From NCBI RefSeq assembly GCF_028527925.1, contig NZ_JAPESW010000019.1, positions 1 to 64,000 on the forward strand: a stretch of 64,000 nucleotides of DNA. The letters are read 5' to 3'. Below are positions 46,409 to 54,918 of the stretch, one piece after another (the first letter of the stretch is position 1; the number at the start of each line of letters is the position of its first letter). The DNA is from Cellulomonas fimi (GTDB taxonomy: Bacteria; Actinomycetota; Actinomycetes; Actinomycetales; Cellulomonadaceae). Below the pieces are notes generated by a model that did no database searches, was not told where the DNA came from, and was given only the letters and a program-made list of their open reading frames with translations. The translations under genes were made by a program, and so were the position numbers.

Positions 46409-48862
46409 ATGTCCACGGACGGCGTCAAGGTGCGGGCGGCGGCCGACGCCGACCATGCGCGTGCGCGCGCCCCCGCCGCCGGACGGACGGGCGACCGCGC
46501 AGGTCCACGCCCTCGACCGGCGGCCTCGCACGCGGCGCTGCTCGCGCTGCAGCGTGGTGCGGGCAACGCCGCCGTGGCGCGGGCGCTCGGCGCCGGTGCC
46601 GCAGCGCGGGCAGCGGACGGCGAGACGCCCAGTTCGGCCGCCGGACCGCAGGCGCTGCCCGGTGTCACGACGCCAGGCTCCACGGCGACCCCCGACGCCC
46701 GAGGCACCGCGCTGGACGCAGGACGGCCCGCGCCCCCGCCGCGTGCGCCCGGCCCGGTCGGAGCCGGTCCCGCCCCCGTCCTCCAGCGTGGCGTGTGGGA
46801 CACGGTCGCGGGCGCCGCCGACGCCGCGGCGGCCGGGCTGCGGACCGAGGTGCTCGGCACGATCGGCCGCTGGGCACGCGAGATCCCCGGCTACGGGGTG
46901 CTGTGCGTGGCGCTCGGACGGGACCCGGTGACGGGCCGCACCGTGCCGCGCGACGCGACCACCGTGGTCGGGGCGCTCGTCGGGCTGGTGCCGGGTGGGC
47001 ACGCGCTGTGGGAGAACCTGCAGCAGTCCGGCGCCGTCGAGCGGGCGGGTGCGTGGGTCGCACAGGAGCTCGACCGGCTGGGGCTCACGTGGGACGCGGT
47101 CCGTGGGGTCTTCGCGCGGGCGTGGGACGCGGTCAGCGCGAGCGACCTCCTCGACCCGGCGGGTCTGTGGGAACGGCTGGCCGGGATCCTCGAGGGCCCG
47201 GTGGCGCGCCTTCGCGCCTTCGCGAGCGCGGCGGGCAGCAAGCTCATGGAGCTCGTCGTCGAGGGCGTCATGTCGTCCGCAGGCGGCTTCGGTGCGCAGG
47301 TCATGGGCGTCCTGCGCGGTGCCGGGGACGTCCTCGGCACGATCGTGCGCGACCCCGTCGCGTTCGCGGGCAACCTCGTGGGCGCGGTCCGCACGGGTCT
47401 CGGCCAGTTCGCGGGCAACATCCTCGGCCACCTGCGCACCGGTCTGATCGGCTGGCTGACCGGCGCGCTGCGTGGTGCGGTCCAGCTGCCGGCGCGCCTG
47501 GACCTCGGCGGCATGCTGTCGCTCGTCACGAGCCTGCTCGGGCTGACGTGGGAGGGGATCCGCCAGCGGGTCGTCCGGCTCGTCGGCGAACCTGTGGTGC
47601 ACGCCGTCGAGACCACCGTCGACTGGGTGCGCACGCTCGTGGAGCGCGGCGTCGGCGGCATCGTCGACCGCCTCCGCGACATGGTCTCAGGCCTCCTCGA
47701 CACCGTCCTCGGAGGGATCCGTGACTGGGTCGCCCGGACGGTCGTGGGTGCCGCGATCACGCGGCTCGTGTCGATGTTCAACCCCGCGGGCGCCGTCATC
47801 CAGGCGATCCTCGCCGTCTACAACACCGTGCAGTTCGCGCTCGAGCGCGCGCAGCAGCTCGCCGCGTTCGCGCAGTCCGTCGTCGGGTCGGTCTCCGCGA
47901 TCGCCCGGGGCAGCATCGGGGCGGCCGCCGACGCCGTCGAGCAGTCGCTCGCCCGGGCGGTGCCCGTCGTGCTCGGGTTCCTCGCCCGGCTCATCGGGCT
48001 CGGTGACGTCGCGGCACCGGTGCGGGCGGTGATCGAGCGCGTGCGCGGCGTGGTCGACGGCGTCGTGGACCGGGTCGTCGGCTGGGTCGCCGCTCTCGCC
48101 CGCCGCGTCGGCGGCGCGGTGCGCGGACGCGGCGGCACGGCGGCCGCGGGGCAGGCGGCGGGGGCAGCGCCGGGGGAGCAGGCCACCCCCGACGGCAAGC
48201 AGGTGGCGGTCGCGTCCGCGATCACCGCAGTCGAGGAGGTCGCGGCGGCCGGCGGGGGCACCCCGGCCGTCGTCCGCGCCCTCCCGGGCATCAAGGCCCG
48301 CTTCGGGCTCGCGTCGCTCGTCGCCGAGCAGGCGCCCGAGGGCCTCTCGGTGACCGCCACGATCAACCCGACGTCGACCAAGGTCGTGCCGCCCACGCTC
48401 CTGCCGGGCCAGCTTCGGCCACCGCCGACCGCGCCGTGGGGCGCCGCCCGAGGCTCGGTCGACGCCGCGATGCTGACCCGTGCCGTCGGCTACCGCGCCG
48501 GCACGGCACTCGACCTCGCGAGCTTCCGCACGAACTTCGCGGTGTTCCGGATCCGCCACAACGGCACGGTGACGTACCTCCAGTCCGCGAACGACCCCGG
48601 GGCGCTGCACTCCGAGGCTCGGCTGCTCCAGCAGCTCGAGGCGCTCGCGGGCCCGCGCTGGTACCTCAACAAGGCCGTCGTGATCGAGCAGGTGTACACC
48701 GAGCGCATGCCGTGCTCGAGCTGCGGGCCGCACCTGCGCAACGTCGAGCGCGCGCAGCTGCGCGTGGACCCCGCCTCGGCGATCAGCGTCTTCTACTCCG
48801 TGCTCTCGACGACGCGCCCGGACCAGCGGGCGTCCGAGCTGATGGCGAAGTACGGCCCCTGA
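46409..48862 (+). CDS. eCIS-cargo-like effector with C-terminal zinc deaminase toxin domain
   Basis: This 817-residue protein has three parts. Residues 1-140 are a disordered Ala/Pro/Arg leader with HAALLALQRGAGNAAVARAL (41-60) and a second APVLQRGVWD; the LQR-x-x-GN motif recurs at the start of proteins carried by extracellular contractile injection systems. Residues about 150-590 are amphipathic and hydrophobic helices (VMGVLRGAGDVLGTIVRDP, LVSMFNPAGAVIQAILAVYN). Residues about 690-817 are a deaminase-like domain with His734-x-Glu736 (LHSEARLL) and Cys769-x-x-Cys772 (MPCSSCGPHL), the zinc and catalytic motif. No signal peptide was seen. The ATG at 46409 has GAGGAGG upstream. No immunity gene or eCIS structural gene is adjacent. 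Confidence 0.8.
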   Translation: MSTDGVKVRAAADADHARARAPAAGRTGDRAGPRPRPAASHAALLALQRGAGNAAVARALGAGAAARAADGETPSSAAGPQALPGVTTPGSTATPDARGTALDAGRPAPPPRAPGPVGAGPAPVLQRGVWDTVAGAADAAAAGLRTEVLGTIGRWAREIPGYGVLCVALGRDPVTGRTVPRDATTVVGALVGLVPGGHALWENLQQSGAVERAGAWVAQELDRLGLTWDAVRGVFARAWDAVSASDLLDPAGLWERLAGILEGPVARLRAFASAAGSKLMELVVEGVMSSAGGFGAQVMGVLRGAGDVLGTIVRDPVAFAGNLVGAVRTGLGQFAGNILGHLRTGLIGWLTGALRGAVQLPARLDLGGMLSLVTSLLGLTWEGIRQRVVRLVGEPVVHAVETTVDWVRTLVERGVGGIVDRLRDMVSGLLDTVLGGIRDWVARTVVGAAITRLVSMFNPAGAVIQAILAVYNTVQFALERAQQLAAFAQSVVGSVSAIARGSIGAAADAVEQSLARAVPVVLGFLARLIGLGDVAAPVRAVIERVRGVVDGVVDRVVGWVAALARRVGGAVRGRGGTAAAGQAAGAAPGEQATPDGKQVAVASAITAVEEVAAAGGGTPAVVRALPGIKARFGLASLVAEQAPEGLSVTATINPTSTKVVPPTLLPGQLRPPPTAPWGAARGSVDAAMLTRAVGYRAGTALDLASFRTNFAVFRIRHNGTVTYLQSANDPGALHSEARLLQQLEALAGPRWYLNKAVVIEQVYTERMPCSSCGPHLRNVERAQLRVDPASAISVFYSVLSTTRPDQRASELMAKYGP

Positions 48863-48907
48863 CGGGCGCGGACGTCGAGGCGGCCGGTGTGGGGCAGGAT
48901 CGGGGGC

Positions 48908-49438
48908 ATGACGCCTGACCTCGCCCCCGAGCGGCACGTCTACGGCAACCCGGACGCCCCCGTCACGATCCTCGAGTTCGGCGACCTCGAGTGCCCCTAC
49001 TGCCGGGCCGCGGCTCCCGTCCTGCGCGAGGTCGTCGACACGTCGGACGGCCTCGCGCGCCTGGTGTGGCGGCACTTCCCGCTGTTCGAGGTGCACCCGT
49101 ACGCGCTCACGGCCGCCCTCGCGTCGGAGGCCGCGGCGAGCGTCGGGCGGTTCTGGGACCTCCAGCGGGTGCTGCTCGAGCACCAGGACCGGCTGGCCGA
49201 GCCGGACCTGCGTCGCTACGCGCGCGACCTGGGCATCGACCCCGCGATCGTCGCGGGCGAAGCGGCGCAGGCGTTCGCCCCGGCCGTCGAGTCCGACTAC
49301 CTCGCGGCCGTCGAGCAGGGCGTCCGGGGCACGCCGACGATCCTGGTCGACGGCGTGGTGCAGCCGGGCCGCGCCCGGGTCGAGACGCTGCGCGCCGCGG
49401 TCGAGGCCGCCGCGCGACGACGCGGCGTGACCGCCTGA
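48908..49438 (+). CDS. DsbA-family thioredoxin-like oxidoreductase
   Basis: This 176-residue protein has a DsbA/thioredoxin_4 fold: APVTILEFGDLECPYCRAAAP with the CPYC redox pair (about residues 31-34), a helical insert, and VRGTPTILVDGVV with the cis-Pro loop. There is no signal peptide, so it works in the cytoplasm. CAGGAT seven bases before the ATG at 48908 marks a leaderless start. It follows the effector-like gene by 45 nt with its own promoter, so a link between them is not implied. Confidence 0.9.
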   Translation: MTPDLAPERHVYGNPDAPVTILEFGDLECPYCRAAAPVLREVVDTSDGLARLVWRHFPLFEVHPYALTAALASEAAASVGRFWDLQRVLLEHQDRLAEPDLRRYARDLGIDPAIVAGEAAQAFAPAVESDYLAAVEQGVRGTPTILVDGVVQPGRARVETLRAAVEAAARRRGVTA

Positions 49439-49481
49439 GCGTCGGTCGGCGCGCTCGCGGGACGTGCGGCAGCATGGCCCG

Positions 49482-50315
49482 GTGACCACCGACGCGACCC
49501 TCCCCGTCCCCCGGACCGCCCTCGTGACCGGCGCCGGCCGCGGCATCGGACGCGGCGTCGCGCTCGGCCTCGCGCGGGCCGGCTGGGCCGTCGCGCTGGT
49601 CGGGCGCACGCGCGCGCACCTCGACGAGGTCGCCGAGGAGGTCGCGGCGACCGGTGCGCGCGTGGCCGTCGCGGCGGGCGACCTGATCGACGCCACCGCG
49701 GTCCTGGACGCCGTCGCGCGCGTCGAGACGGCGTTCGAGGACCTCGGCGGCGTCGGCCTGCTGGTGAACAACGCAGGCGTCATCGAGCGCGCCGAGGTGC
49801 CGTTCGCGGACGACGACGTCGAGGACACGTGGCGCGTCGTCGAGACGAACGTGCGCGGTCCGCTGCTGGTCACGCGCGCGGTGCTGCCGGGCATGCTCGC
49901 GCGCGGCGGCGGGCGCGTGCTCAACATGAACTCCGGCGCGGGCGTCAACCCGGGCCGCGCGTACACCGGCTACTACGTCAGCAAGGGCGCGCTCGCGCGG
50001 CTCACGACCATGCTGGACGCGCAGTACCGCGACCAGGGCCTGCGGGTGCTCGACCTCGCGCCGGGCGTCGTGGCGACCGACATGACGGGCGGCATGCCGG
50101 CGCACGACGGGCGCACCGAGTGGACGCCCGTCGAGGACGTCGCCGAGCTGGTCCGCGCGTTCGGCGACGGCGAGCTCGACGACCTGTCGGGCCGGTTCGT
50201 GCGCGCCGGCGCGGACACGCCCGCGTCGCTGCGGGCCGCGGCGGACCGCCTGCTCGCGACGGACGCGCGGCGGCTGCGGCTGCCGACGTGGGGCGACGAC
50301 GACCCGCTCGCCTGA
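49482..50315 (+). CDS. Short-chain dehydrogenase/reductase
   Basis: This 277-residue classical SDR has TALVTGAGRGIGRGVALGLA (TGxxxGIG), LLVNNAGVIERA (NNAG), MNSGAG, and the catalytic YYVSKGAL (Tyr-x-x-x-Lys). The substrate cannot be told from sequence. CAGCAT six bases before the GTG at 49482 indicates a leaderless transcript. It is convergent with nhaA. Confidence 0.92.
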   Translation: MTTDATLPVPRTALVTGAGRGIGRGVALGLARAGWAVALVGRTRAHLDEVAEEVAATGARVAVAAGDLIDATAVLDAVARVETAFEDLGGVGLLVNNAGVIERAEVPFADDDVEDTWRVVETNVRGPLLVTRAVLPGMLARGGGRVLNMNSGAGVNPGRAYTGYYVSKGALARLTTMLDAQYRDQGLRVLDLAPGVVATDMTGGMPAHDGRTEWTPVEDVAELVRAFGDGELDDLSGRFVRAGADTPASLRAAADRLLATDARRLRLPTWGDDDPLA

Positions 50316-50383
50316 CCCGCCGGCTCAGCCCCCGGCTCGGCGCGGCCGACCGGTCGATCCCGCTCGCGCGCGGGCCGCGGGCG

Positions 50384-51763
50384 TCACTCCGGCGCGCGCC
50401 AGGGGAGCGGCGGGAGCGCGGGCGGGGGACCGTCGGTCGCGGGCGAGCACAGCGGCAGCTTCTCGCCGAGCCAGCGCAGCAGCACGGACCCCGCGACCGC
50501 GGCGACGAGCGAGCCCGCGAGGATGCCGATCTTCGCCTCCGACAGGACGTCGGGCTGGTCGCCGAACGCGAGCTGCGCGATGAACAGGGAGATCGTGAAC
50601 CCGATGCCCGCGAGGACGGCCCCGCCGAGCAGGTGCCCGTACCGGACGCGGCCGGGGAGGTCGCCCAGGCCCGCGCGGATCGCGAGCGTCGAGGCGCCGG
50701 TGATGCCCACCGCGTTGCCGACGACGAGCGCGACCGCCACGCCGATCGTCACGCGGGACCCCGCCGCGTCGGCCAGCGTCTGCGCGTCGAGCACGACGCC
50801 CGCGTTCGCGAGCCCGAACAGCGGCACGACGAGGTACGCGGACCACGGGTGCAGGATCCGCTGCAGGCGGTCGCTCGTCGGCACGGCCGCGCGCGCGGCG
50901 AGCTCGGCGAGGTGCTCGCGCTCGGCGGTCGTCTCGTCGACCAGGTCGCCCGCGTAGACGGGCACGGCCTCGACCTGCTCGCGCTGCGGGACGGTGGCCG
51001 GCACCAGGAGCCCGACCAGGACGCCCGCGAGGGTCGCGTGCACGCCCGACGCCTGCACGGCCATCCACAGCGCGACACCGGCCAGTACGTACGGCGTCAG
51101 CTGCCAGACCCGCAGCCAGCGCATGACGGCCATGCCGACGACGACGAGCGCCGCGACGCCCAGCGCGGCGAGGTCGACGTCGTCGGAGTAGAAGACCGCC
51201 ATCACGGTGATCGCGCCGATGTCGTCGACGATCGCGAGCGTGAGCAGGAACAGTCGCAGCCGGTCGGGGCAGCGCGGGCCGAACAGCGCGAGGACGCCGA
51301 CGAGGAACGCGGTGTCGGTCGACATGACCACGCCCCAGCCGTGCGCGGCGTCCGTCCCGGCGGTGAACGCGAGGTAGATGAGCACCGGGACGAGCAGGCC
51401 GCCGAGCGCCCCGAGCGCGGGCACCGCGACGGTGCGGCGGTCGCGCAGCTCGCCGCTCGTCGCCTCGCGCGAGATCTCGAGCCCGACCACCGCGAAGAAG
51501 ACCGCCATCGCCGCGTCGTTGACCCAGTGGTGCAGGTCGAGCTCGAGCGACATCCCGCCGACGTGGAAGCCCGCGGTCGTCTCCCACAGCGCCTCGTAGG
51601 CGTCCGCCCACGCGCTGTTCGCCCACACGAGCGCGAGCACGGTCGCCGCGAGGAGCACGACCGCGCTGCCCGCCTCGGTCGAGAGGAACCGCCGGACGGA
51701 CGGGTTGAGGGACGGGACGCGGACGCGCAGCGCCGGCCCGGGCGTCGTGGGGGGAGCCGTCAC
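50384..51763 (-). CDS. nhaA: Na+/H+ antiporter NhaA
   Basis: This 459-residue protein has twelve helices and the NhaA core LTLAIVDDIGAITVMAVFYS, with the Asp-Asp pair that binds Na+/H+. FFAVVGLEISREATSGELRD and MSTDTAFLVGVLALFG are also diagnostic. It exchanges sodium for protons to hold pH and salt balance. A hydrophilic loop of about 45 residues (EQVEAVPVYAGDLVDETTAE) is an insertion seen in actinobacterial members. The GTG at 51763 is chosen; GACGTT lies six bases upstream. Confidence 0.94.
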   Translation of the reverse strand: MTAPPTTPGPALRVRVPSLNPSVRRFLSTEAGSAVVLLAATVLALVWANSAWADAYEALWETTAGFHVGGMSLELDLHHWVNDAAMAVFFAVVGLEISREATSGELRDRRTVAVPALGALGGLLVPVLIYLAFTAGTDAAHGWGVVMSTDTAFLVGVLALFGPRCPDRLRLFLLTLAIVDDIGAITVMAVFYSDDVDLAALGVAALVVVGMAVMRWLRVWQLTPYVLAGVALWMAVQASGVHATLAGVLVGLLVPATVPQREQVEAVPVYAGDLVDETTAEREHLAELAARAAVPTSDRLQRILHPWSAYLVVPLFGLANAGVVLDAQTLADAAGSRVTIGVAVALVVGNAVGITGASTLAIRAGLGDLPGRVRYGHLLGGAVLAGIGFTISLFIAQLAFGDQPDVLSEAKIGILAGSLVAAVAGSVLLRWLGEKLPLCSPATDGPPPALPPLPWRAPE

Positions 51764-51937
51764 GGGCCCAACGTCGCAGGTGCGGGCGCGGTCCCGCAAT
51801 CCGTGCCGGCCGCGCGCGAAGCCCGGGTCGCCCACGATCGCGCTCGTTGGGCCGAACCGGTGGTCCTCTCCGCCCACGGGCGCGCGGACCCGGCCCCGAC
51901 GCTAGGGTCCGCCTGTCCCGCCGCCGAGGAGCCCTCC

Positions 51938-52705
51938 ATGACGACGCCCGCGTCCCCACCCGCCGCCTGGTACCCCGACCCGCACGACGCGGCGCAGCTG
52001 CGGTGGTGGGACGGCGGACGCTGGACGGACCACGTCGAGCCGCGGCCCGCGACCGCGGCCGTCGCGCCGGGCTTCCCCGCGGCCGGCCCGGCGGCGCCGA
52101 CGGCCGCGACGGCGGTCGTCCCGCAGGTCGCGCAGGCGCACGCGTGGAGCCCCCAGGCGTCCGCGTGGTCGGCGCCCGCGGGTGCACCGGGGGTGTCCGG
52201 GTCACCCGCGGCCGCGGCCGCCGGTGCGTTCTCGACGCCGGCCGCCTCGTACGCGCCCGCGTCGACCGTCGGAGCCGGGTCGGCCGGCGGCGGCTTCACT
52301 CCCGCGTCGGCCGCGGACCCCTACGCGCCGACGTCGACCCTCGGCGGCTACCAGCCGGTCGGCGCGTACGGGCGCGTCCCGGCCGGCCCGACGTCGTGGG
52401 GCGGGACCCCGACGGGCGGTGCGCCGTGGGGCGCCGCGGTCGACGCGACGAACAAGTACGCGACGTGGGCGCTGGTCGCCGGCGTCGTCGTCCTCGTCAT
52501 CATGCTGTTCACGCACTACGTCCTCGCGTCGGGGCTCGCGATCTGGGTCGGGGCGAAGGGCGTCGCGCGGGCGCGTGCGATCCGGCGGGAGGGGCACCCG
52601 ACCGCGGTCGGCATGGCGCGGTCGGTCGTCGGGCTGTGCCTGTCGGTCGGGGGCGCGCTGCTCTACCTGCTCACGCTCGGGCTGGAGCTCTCGCTCGGGA
52701 TGTGA
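51938..52705 (+). CDS. DUF2510 protein with C-terminal DUF4190-like membrane domain
   Basis: This 255-residue protein has an N-terminal DUF2510 motif (AAWYPDPHDAAQLRWWDGGRWTDHV, residues 9-33), a long low-complexity Ala/Pro/Ser/Gly linker (about 40-165) and two C-terminal membrane helices (YATWALVAGVVVLVIMLFTH ... LCLSVGGALLYLLTLGLEL). The WYPDP--WWDG motif is common in actinobacterial envelope proteins of unknown function. GAGGAG precedes the ATG; TAGGGT at 51903-51908 is a likely -10. It is convergent with ppk2, with only one base between them. Confidence 0.85.
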   Translation: MTTPASPPAAWYPDPHDAAQLRWWDGGRWTDHVEPRPATAAVAPGFPAAGPAAPTAATAVVPQVAQAHAWSPQASAWSAPAGAPGVSGSPAAAAAGAFSTPAASYAPASTVGAGSAGGGFTPASAADPYAPTSTLGGYQPVGAYGRVPAGPTSWGGTPTGGAPWGAAVDATNKYATWALVAGVVVLVIMLFTHYVLASGLAIWVGAKGVARARAIRREGHPTAVGMARSVVGLCLSVGGALLYLLTLGLELSLGM

Positions 52706-52706
52706 G

Positions 52707-53555
52707 TCAGAGGTTCTTCTCCGGGTCGCCCAGGAGCTGCGCGACGTGGTCCGGCACGTACGTCGAGAGCTCGCGCGGCGGACGCTGGTAGCCGTTCGAC
52801 GCGGCAGGCCGGTCGGGCAGGTGGACCTCCTCGTGGGGCACGTCCGTGTACGGGATGGTCGAGAGCAGGTGGGACATCATGTTGAGCCGCGCGTGCTTCT
52901 TGATGTCGGACTCGACGATGTACCAGGGGCACGCGGGCACGTCGGTGTGCACGAGCATCTCGTCCTTGGCGCGCGAGTAGTCCTCCCACCGGCTGATCGA
53001 CTCCAGGTCCATCGGGCTCAGCTTCCACTGCCGGACCGGGTCGTTCAGCCGTGACTTGAACCGCCGCAGCTGCTCGGAGTCGGACACCGAGAACCAGTAC
53101 TTGCGCAGCAGGATCCCGTCCTCGACGAGCATCTGCTCGAAGATCGGCGTCTGGCGCATGAACCGCGAGTACTCCTGCGGCGTGCAGAAGCCCATGACCT
53201 TCTCGACGCCCGCGCGGTTGTACCAGGAGCGGTCGAACAGCACGATCTCGCCCGCGGCGGGCAGGTGGGTCACGTACCGCTGGTAGTACCACTGGCCCTT
53301 CTCGCGCTCGGTCGGCGTCGGCAGGGCCGCGATGCGCGCGACGCGGGGGGACAGGTACTCGGTGATCCGCTTGATGGTGCCGCCCTTGCCGGCCGCGTCG
53401 CGTCCCTCGAAGATCACGACGACGCGCGCCCCGGTGTGCCGCACCCACTGCTGGACCTTGACGAGCTCGGCCTGGAGGCGGAACAGCTCGGCCTCGTAGA
53501 CCTCGTTCGAGATCTTCCCGTCGTGGCGCTTGGCGCCCTTGCCCTTCTTCGCCAT
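52707..53555 (-). CDS. ppk2: Polyphosphate kinase 2
   Basis: This 282-residue PPK2 has Walker A FEGRDAAGKGGTIKR (residues about 49-63), lid residues in TEREKGQWYYQRYV, and Walker B IVLFDRSWYNRAGVEKVMGF. A late IVESDIKKHARLNMMSHLL segment is typical. It transfers phosphate between polyphosphate and nucleotides in the cytoplasm. The ATG at 53555 has TAGCGT six bases upstream on the minus strand (53562-53567), a leaderless start. Confidence 0.95.
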   Translation of the reverse strand: MAKKGKGAKRHDGKISNEVYEAELFRLQAELVKVQQWVRHTGARVVVIFEGRDAAGKGGTIKRITEYLSPRVARIAALPTPTEREKGQWYYQRYVTHLPAAGEIVLFDRSWYNRAGVEKVMGFCTPQEYSRFMRQTPIFEQMLVEDGILLRKYWFSVSDSEQLRRFKSRLNDPVRQWKLSPMDLESISRWEDYSRAKDEMLVHTDVPACPWYIVESDIKKHARLNMMSHLLSTIPYTDVPHEEVHLPDRPAASNGYQRPPRELSTYVPDHVAQLLGDPEKNL

Positions 53556-53665
53556 GACGGGACGCTACTGCTGGTCGCGGCTCCGCGCGGCCCGATCGAC
53601 CGCACTCCGCTCCCGCGGAACTTCGGCCCTCGTCCTGCCGCAGATGCGGACTAGGATCGCTGCTC

Positions 53666-54070
53666 GTGACGCGTTTCCGGATCAGCGAGGCCGCCGAGCT
53701 GCTCGGGGTCAGTGACGACACCGTGCGCCGGTGGGTCGACGCGGGCGTCCTCGACACCGCACCCGACGACGCGGGCCGCGCGACCGTCGACGGTGCCGCG
53801 CTGGCCGTCGTCGCCGTGGAGCGGGCCCACGCGCCCGCCGACCCGACCTCGCGCGGCACCTCCGCGCGCAACCGGCTCCCCGGCCTCGTCACGCGGGTCG
53901 TCACGGACACGGTGATGGCGCAGGTCGAGATGCAGTGCGGCCCGTTCCGCGTCGTGTCGCTCATGTCGACCGAGGCGGTGCGCGAGCTCGGCCTCGAGGT
54001 CGGGTCGCTCGCGGTCGCGGTGGTGAAGGCGACGACGGTCGTGGTGGAGACGTCGGGAGGCGCGCGGTGA
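53666..54070 (+). CDS. Molybdate-responsive HTH/TOBE (Mop) domain protein
   Basis: This 134-residue protein has an N-terminal MerR/excisionase-type helix-turn-helix (RISEAAELLGVSDDTVRRWVDAGVLD) and a C-terminal TOBE/Mop domain (NRLPGLVTRVVTDTVMAQVEMQCG, then LGLEVGSLAVAVVKATTVVVE) that binds molybdate. It likely senses molybdate and regulates or buffers for modABC, which it overlaps (GTGA). TAGGAT at 53652-53657, eight bases before the GTG, marks the promoter. Confidence 0.9.
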   Translation: MTRFRISEAAELLGVSDDTVRRWVDAGVLDTAPDDAGRATVDGAALAVVAVERAHAPADPTSRGTSARNRLPGLVTRVVTDTVMAQVEMQCGPFRVVSLMSTEAVRELGLEVGSLAVAVVKATTVVVETSGGAR

Positions 54071-54918
54071 GCGTCCGCCGGGGGAGGCACCGGATCGCCG
54101 CCGCCGCGGCAGCGGTCGCCGCCGCGGTCGGGCTCGTCGCGCTGGCCGGCTGCTCGACCGCGCCCCGGGAGGTCCGGCCGGGGGCGACCACCGCCGCGAG
54201 CGGTTCCGCGACCGGGCTGACCGGGACGCTCACCGTGTTCGCGGCCGCGTCGCTGACCGGTGCGTTCGACGAGCTCACCGCCGACTTCGCGGCGCAGCAC
54301 CCCGGGGTCGACGTGCGGCCCGTCACCTACGACGGTTCCTCGACCCTCGCGACGCAGCTCGTCGAGGGCGCCCGCGCCGACGTCTTCGCCTCGGCCGACG
54401 AGGCGACCATGGCGACGGTCGACGACGCCGGCCTCGTGGACGGCGCACCGACGCTCTTCGCGACGAACACGCTGCAGATCGCCGTGCCGGCCGGGAACCC
54501 GGAGCTGATCGCCTCCGTCGCCGACCTCGCGGTGCTCGCGTCGTCGGGCGGCCGCGTCGTGCTGTGCGCCGCGCAGGTGCCGTGCGGCGCCGCGTCCCAG
54601 GAGGTCCTCGCGTCCGCGGGCGTGACGCTGACGCCCGCGAGCGAGGAGCAGAGCGTCACCGCGGTGCTCACCAAGGTCGCGGCGGGGGAGGCCGACGCGG
54701 GGCTCGTCTACCGCACCGACGTGCTGGCGGCGGGCGACGACGTCGAGGGCGTCGACGTCGACGAGGCCGCGACCGCCGTCAACCGCTACCCGATCGCCGT
54801 GCTCGGCACCGGGAGCCGCTCGTCGCAGGACGCCGTGGTCGCGCAGGCGTTCGTCGACCTCGTGCTGTCGGACGCGGGCCGGCAGGTTCTCGCCGACCGG
54901 GGGTTCGTCACGCCGTGA
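54067..54918 (+). CDS. modA: Molybdate ABC transporter substrate-binding lipoprotein
   Basis: This 283-residue protein has a lipobox (LVALAGCSTA, Cys about 29) and the ModA domain: LTVFAAASLTGAFDELTADF, GSSTLATQLVEGARADVFAS and VVLCAAQVPCGAASQ. It binds molybdate or tungstate outside the membrane. It overlaps the Mop regulator and modB by four bases each. Confidence 0.94.
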   Translation: MSVRRGRHRIAAAAAAVAAAVGLVALAGCSTAPREVRPGATTAASGSATGLTGTLTVFAAASLTGAFDELTADFAAQHPGVDVRPVTYDGSSTLATQLVEGARADVFASADEATMATVDDAGLVDGAPTLFATNTLQIAVPAGNPELIASVADLAVLASSGGRVVLCAAQVPCGAASQEVLASAGVTLTPASEEQSVTAVLTKVAAGEADAGLVYRTDVLAAGDDVEGVDVDEAATAVNRYPIAVLGTGSRSSQDAVVAQAFVDLVLSDAGRQVLADRGFVTP

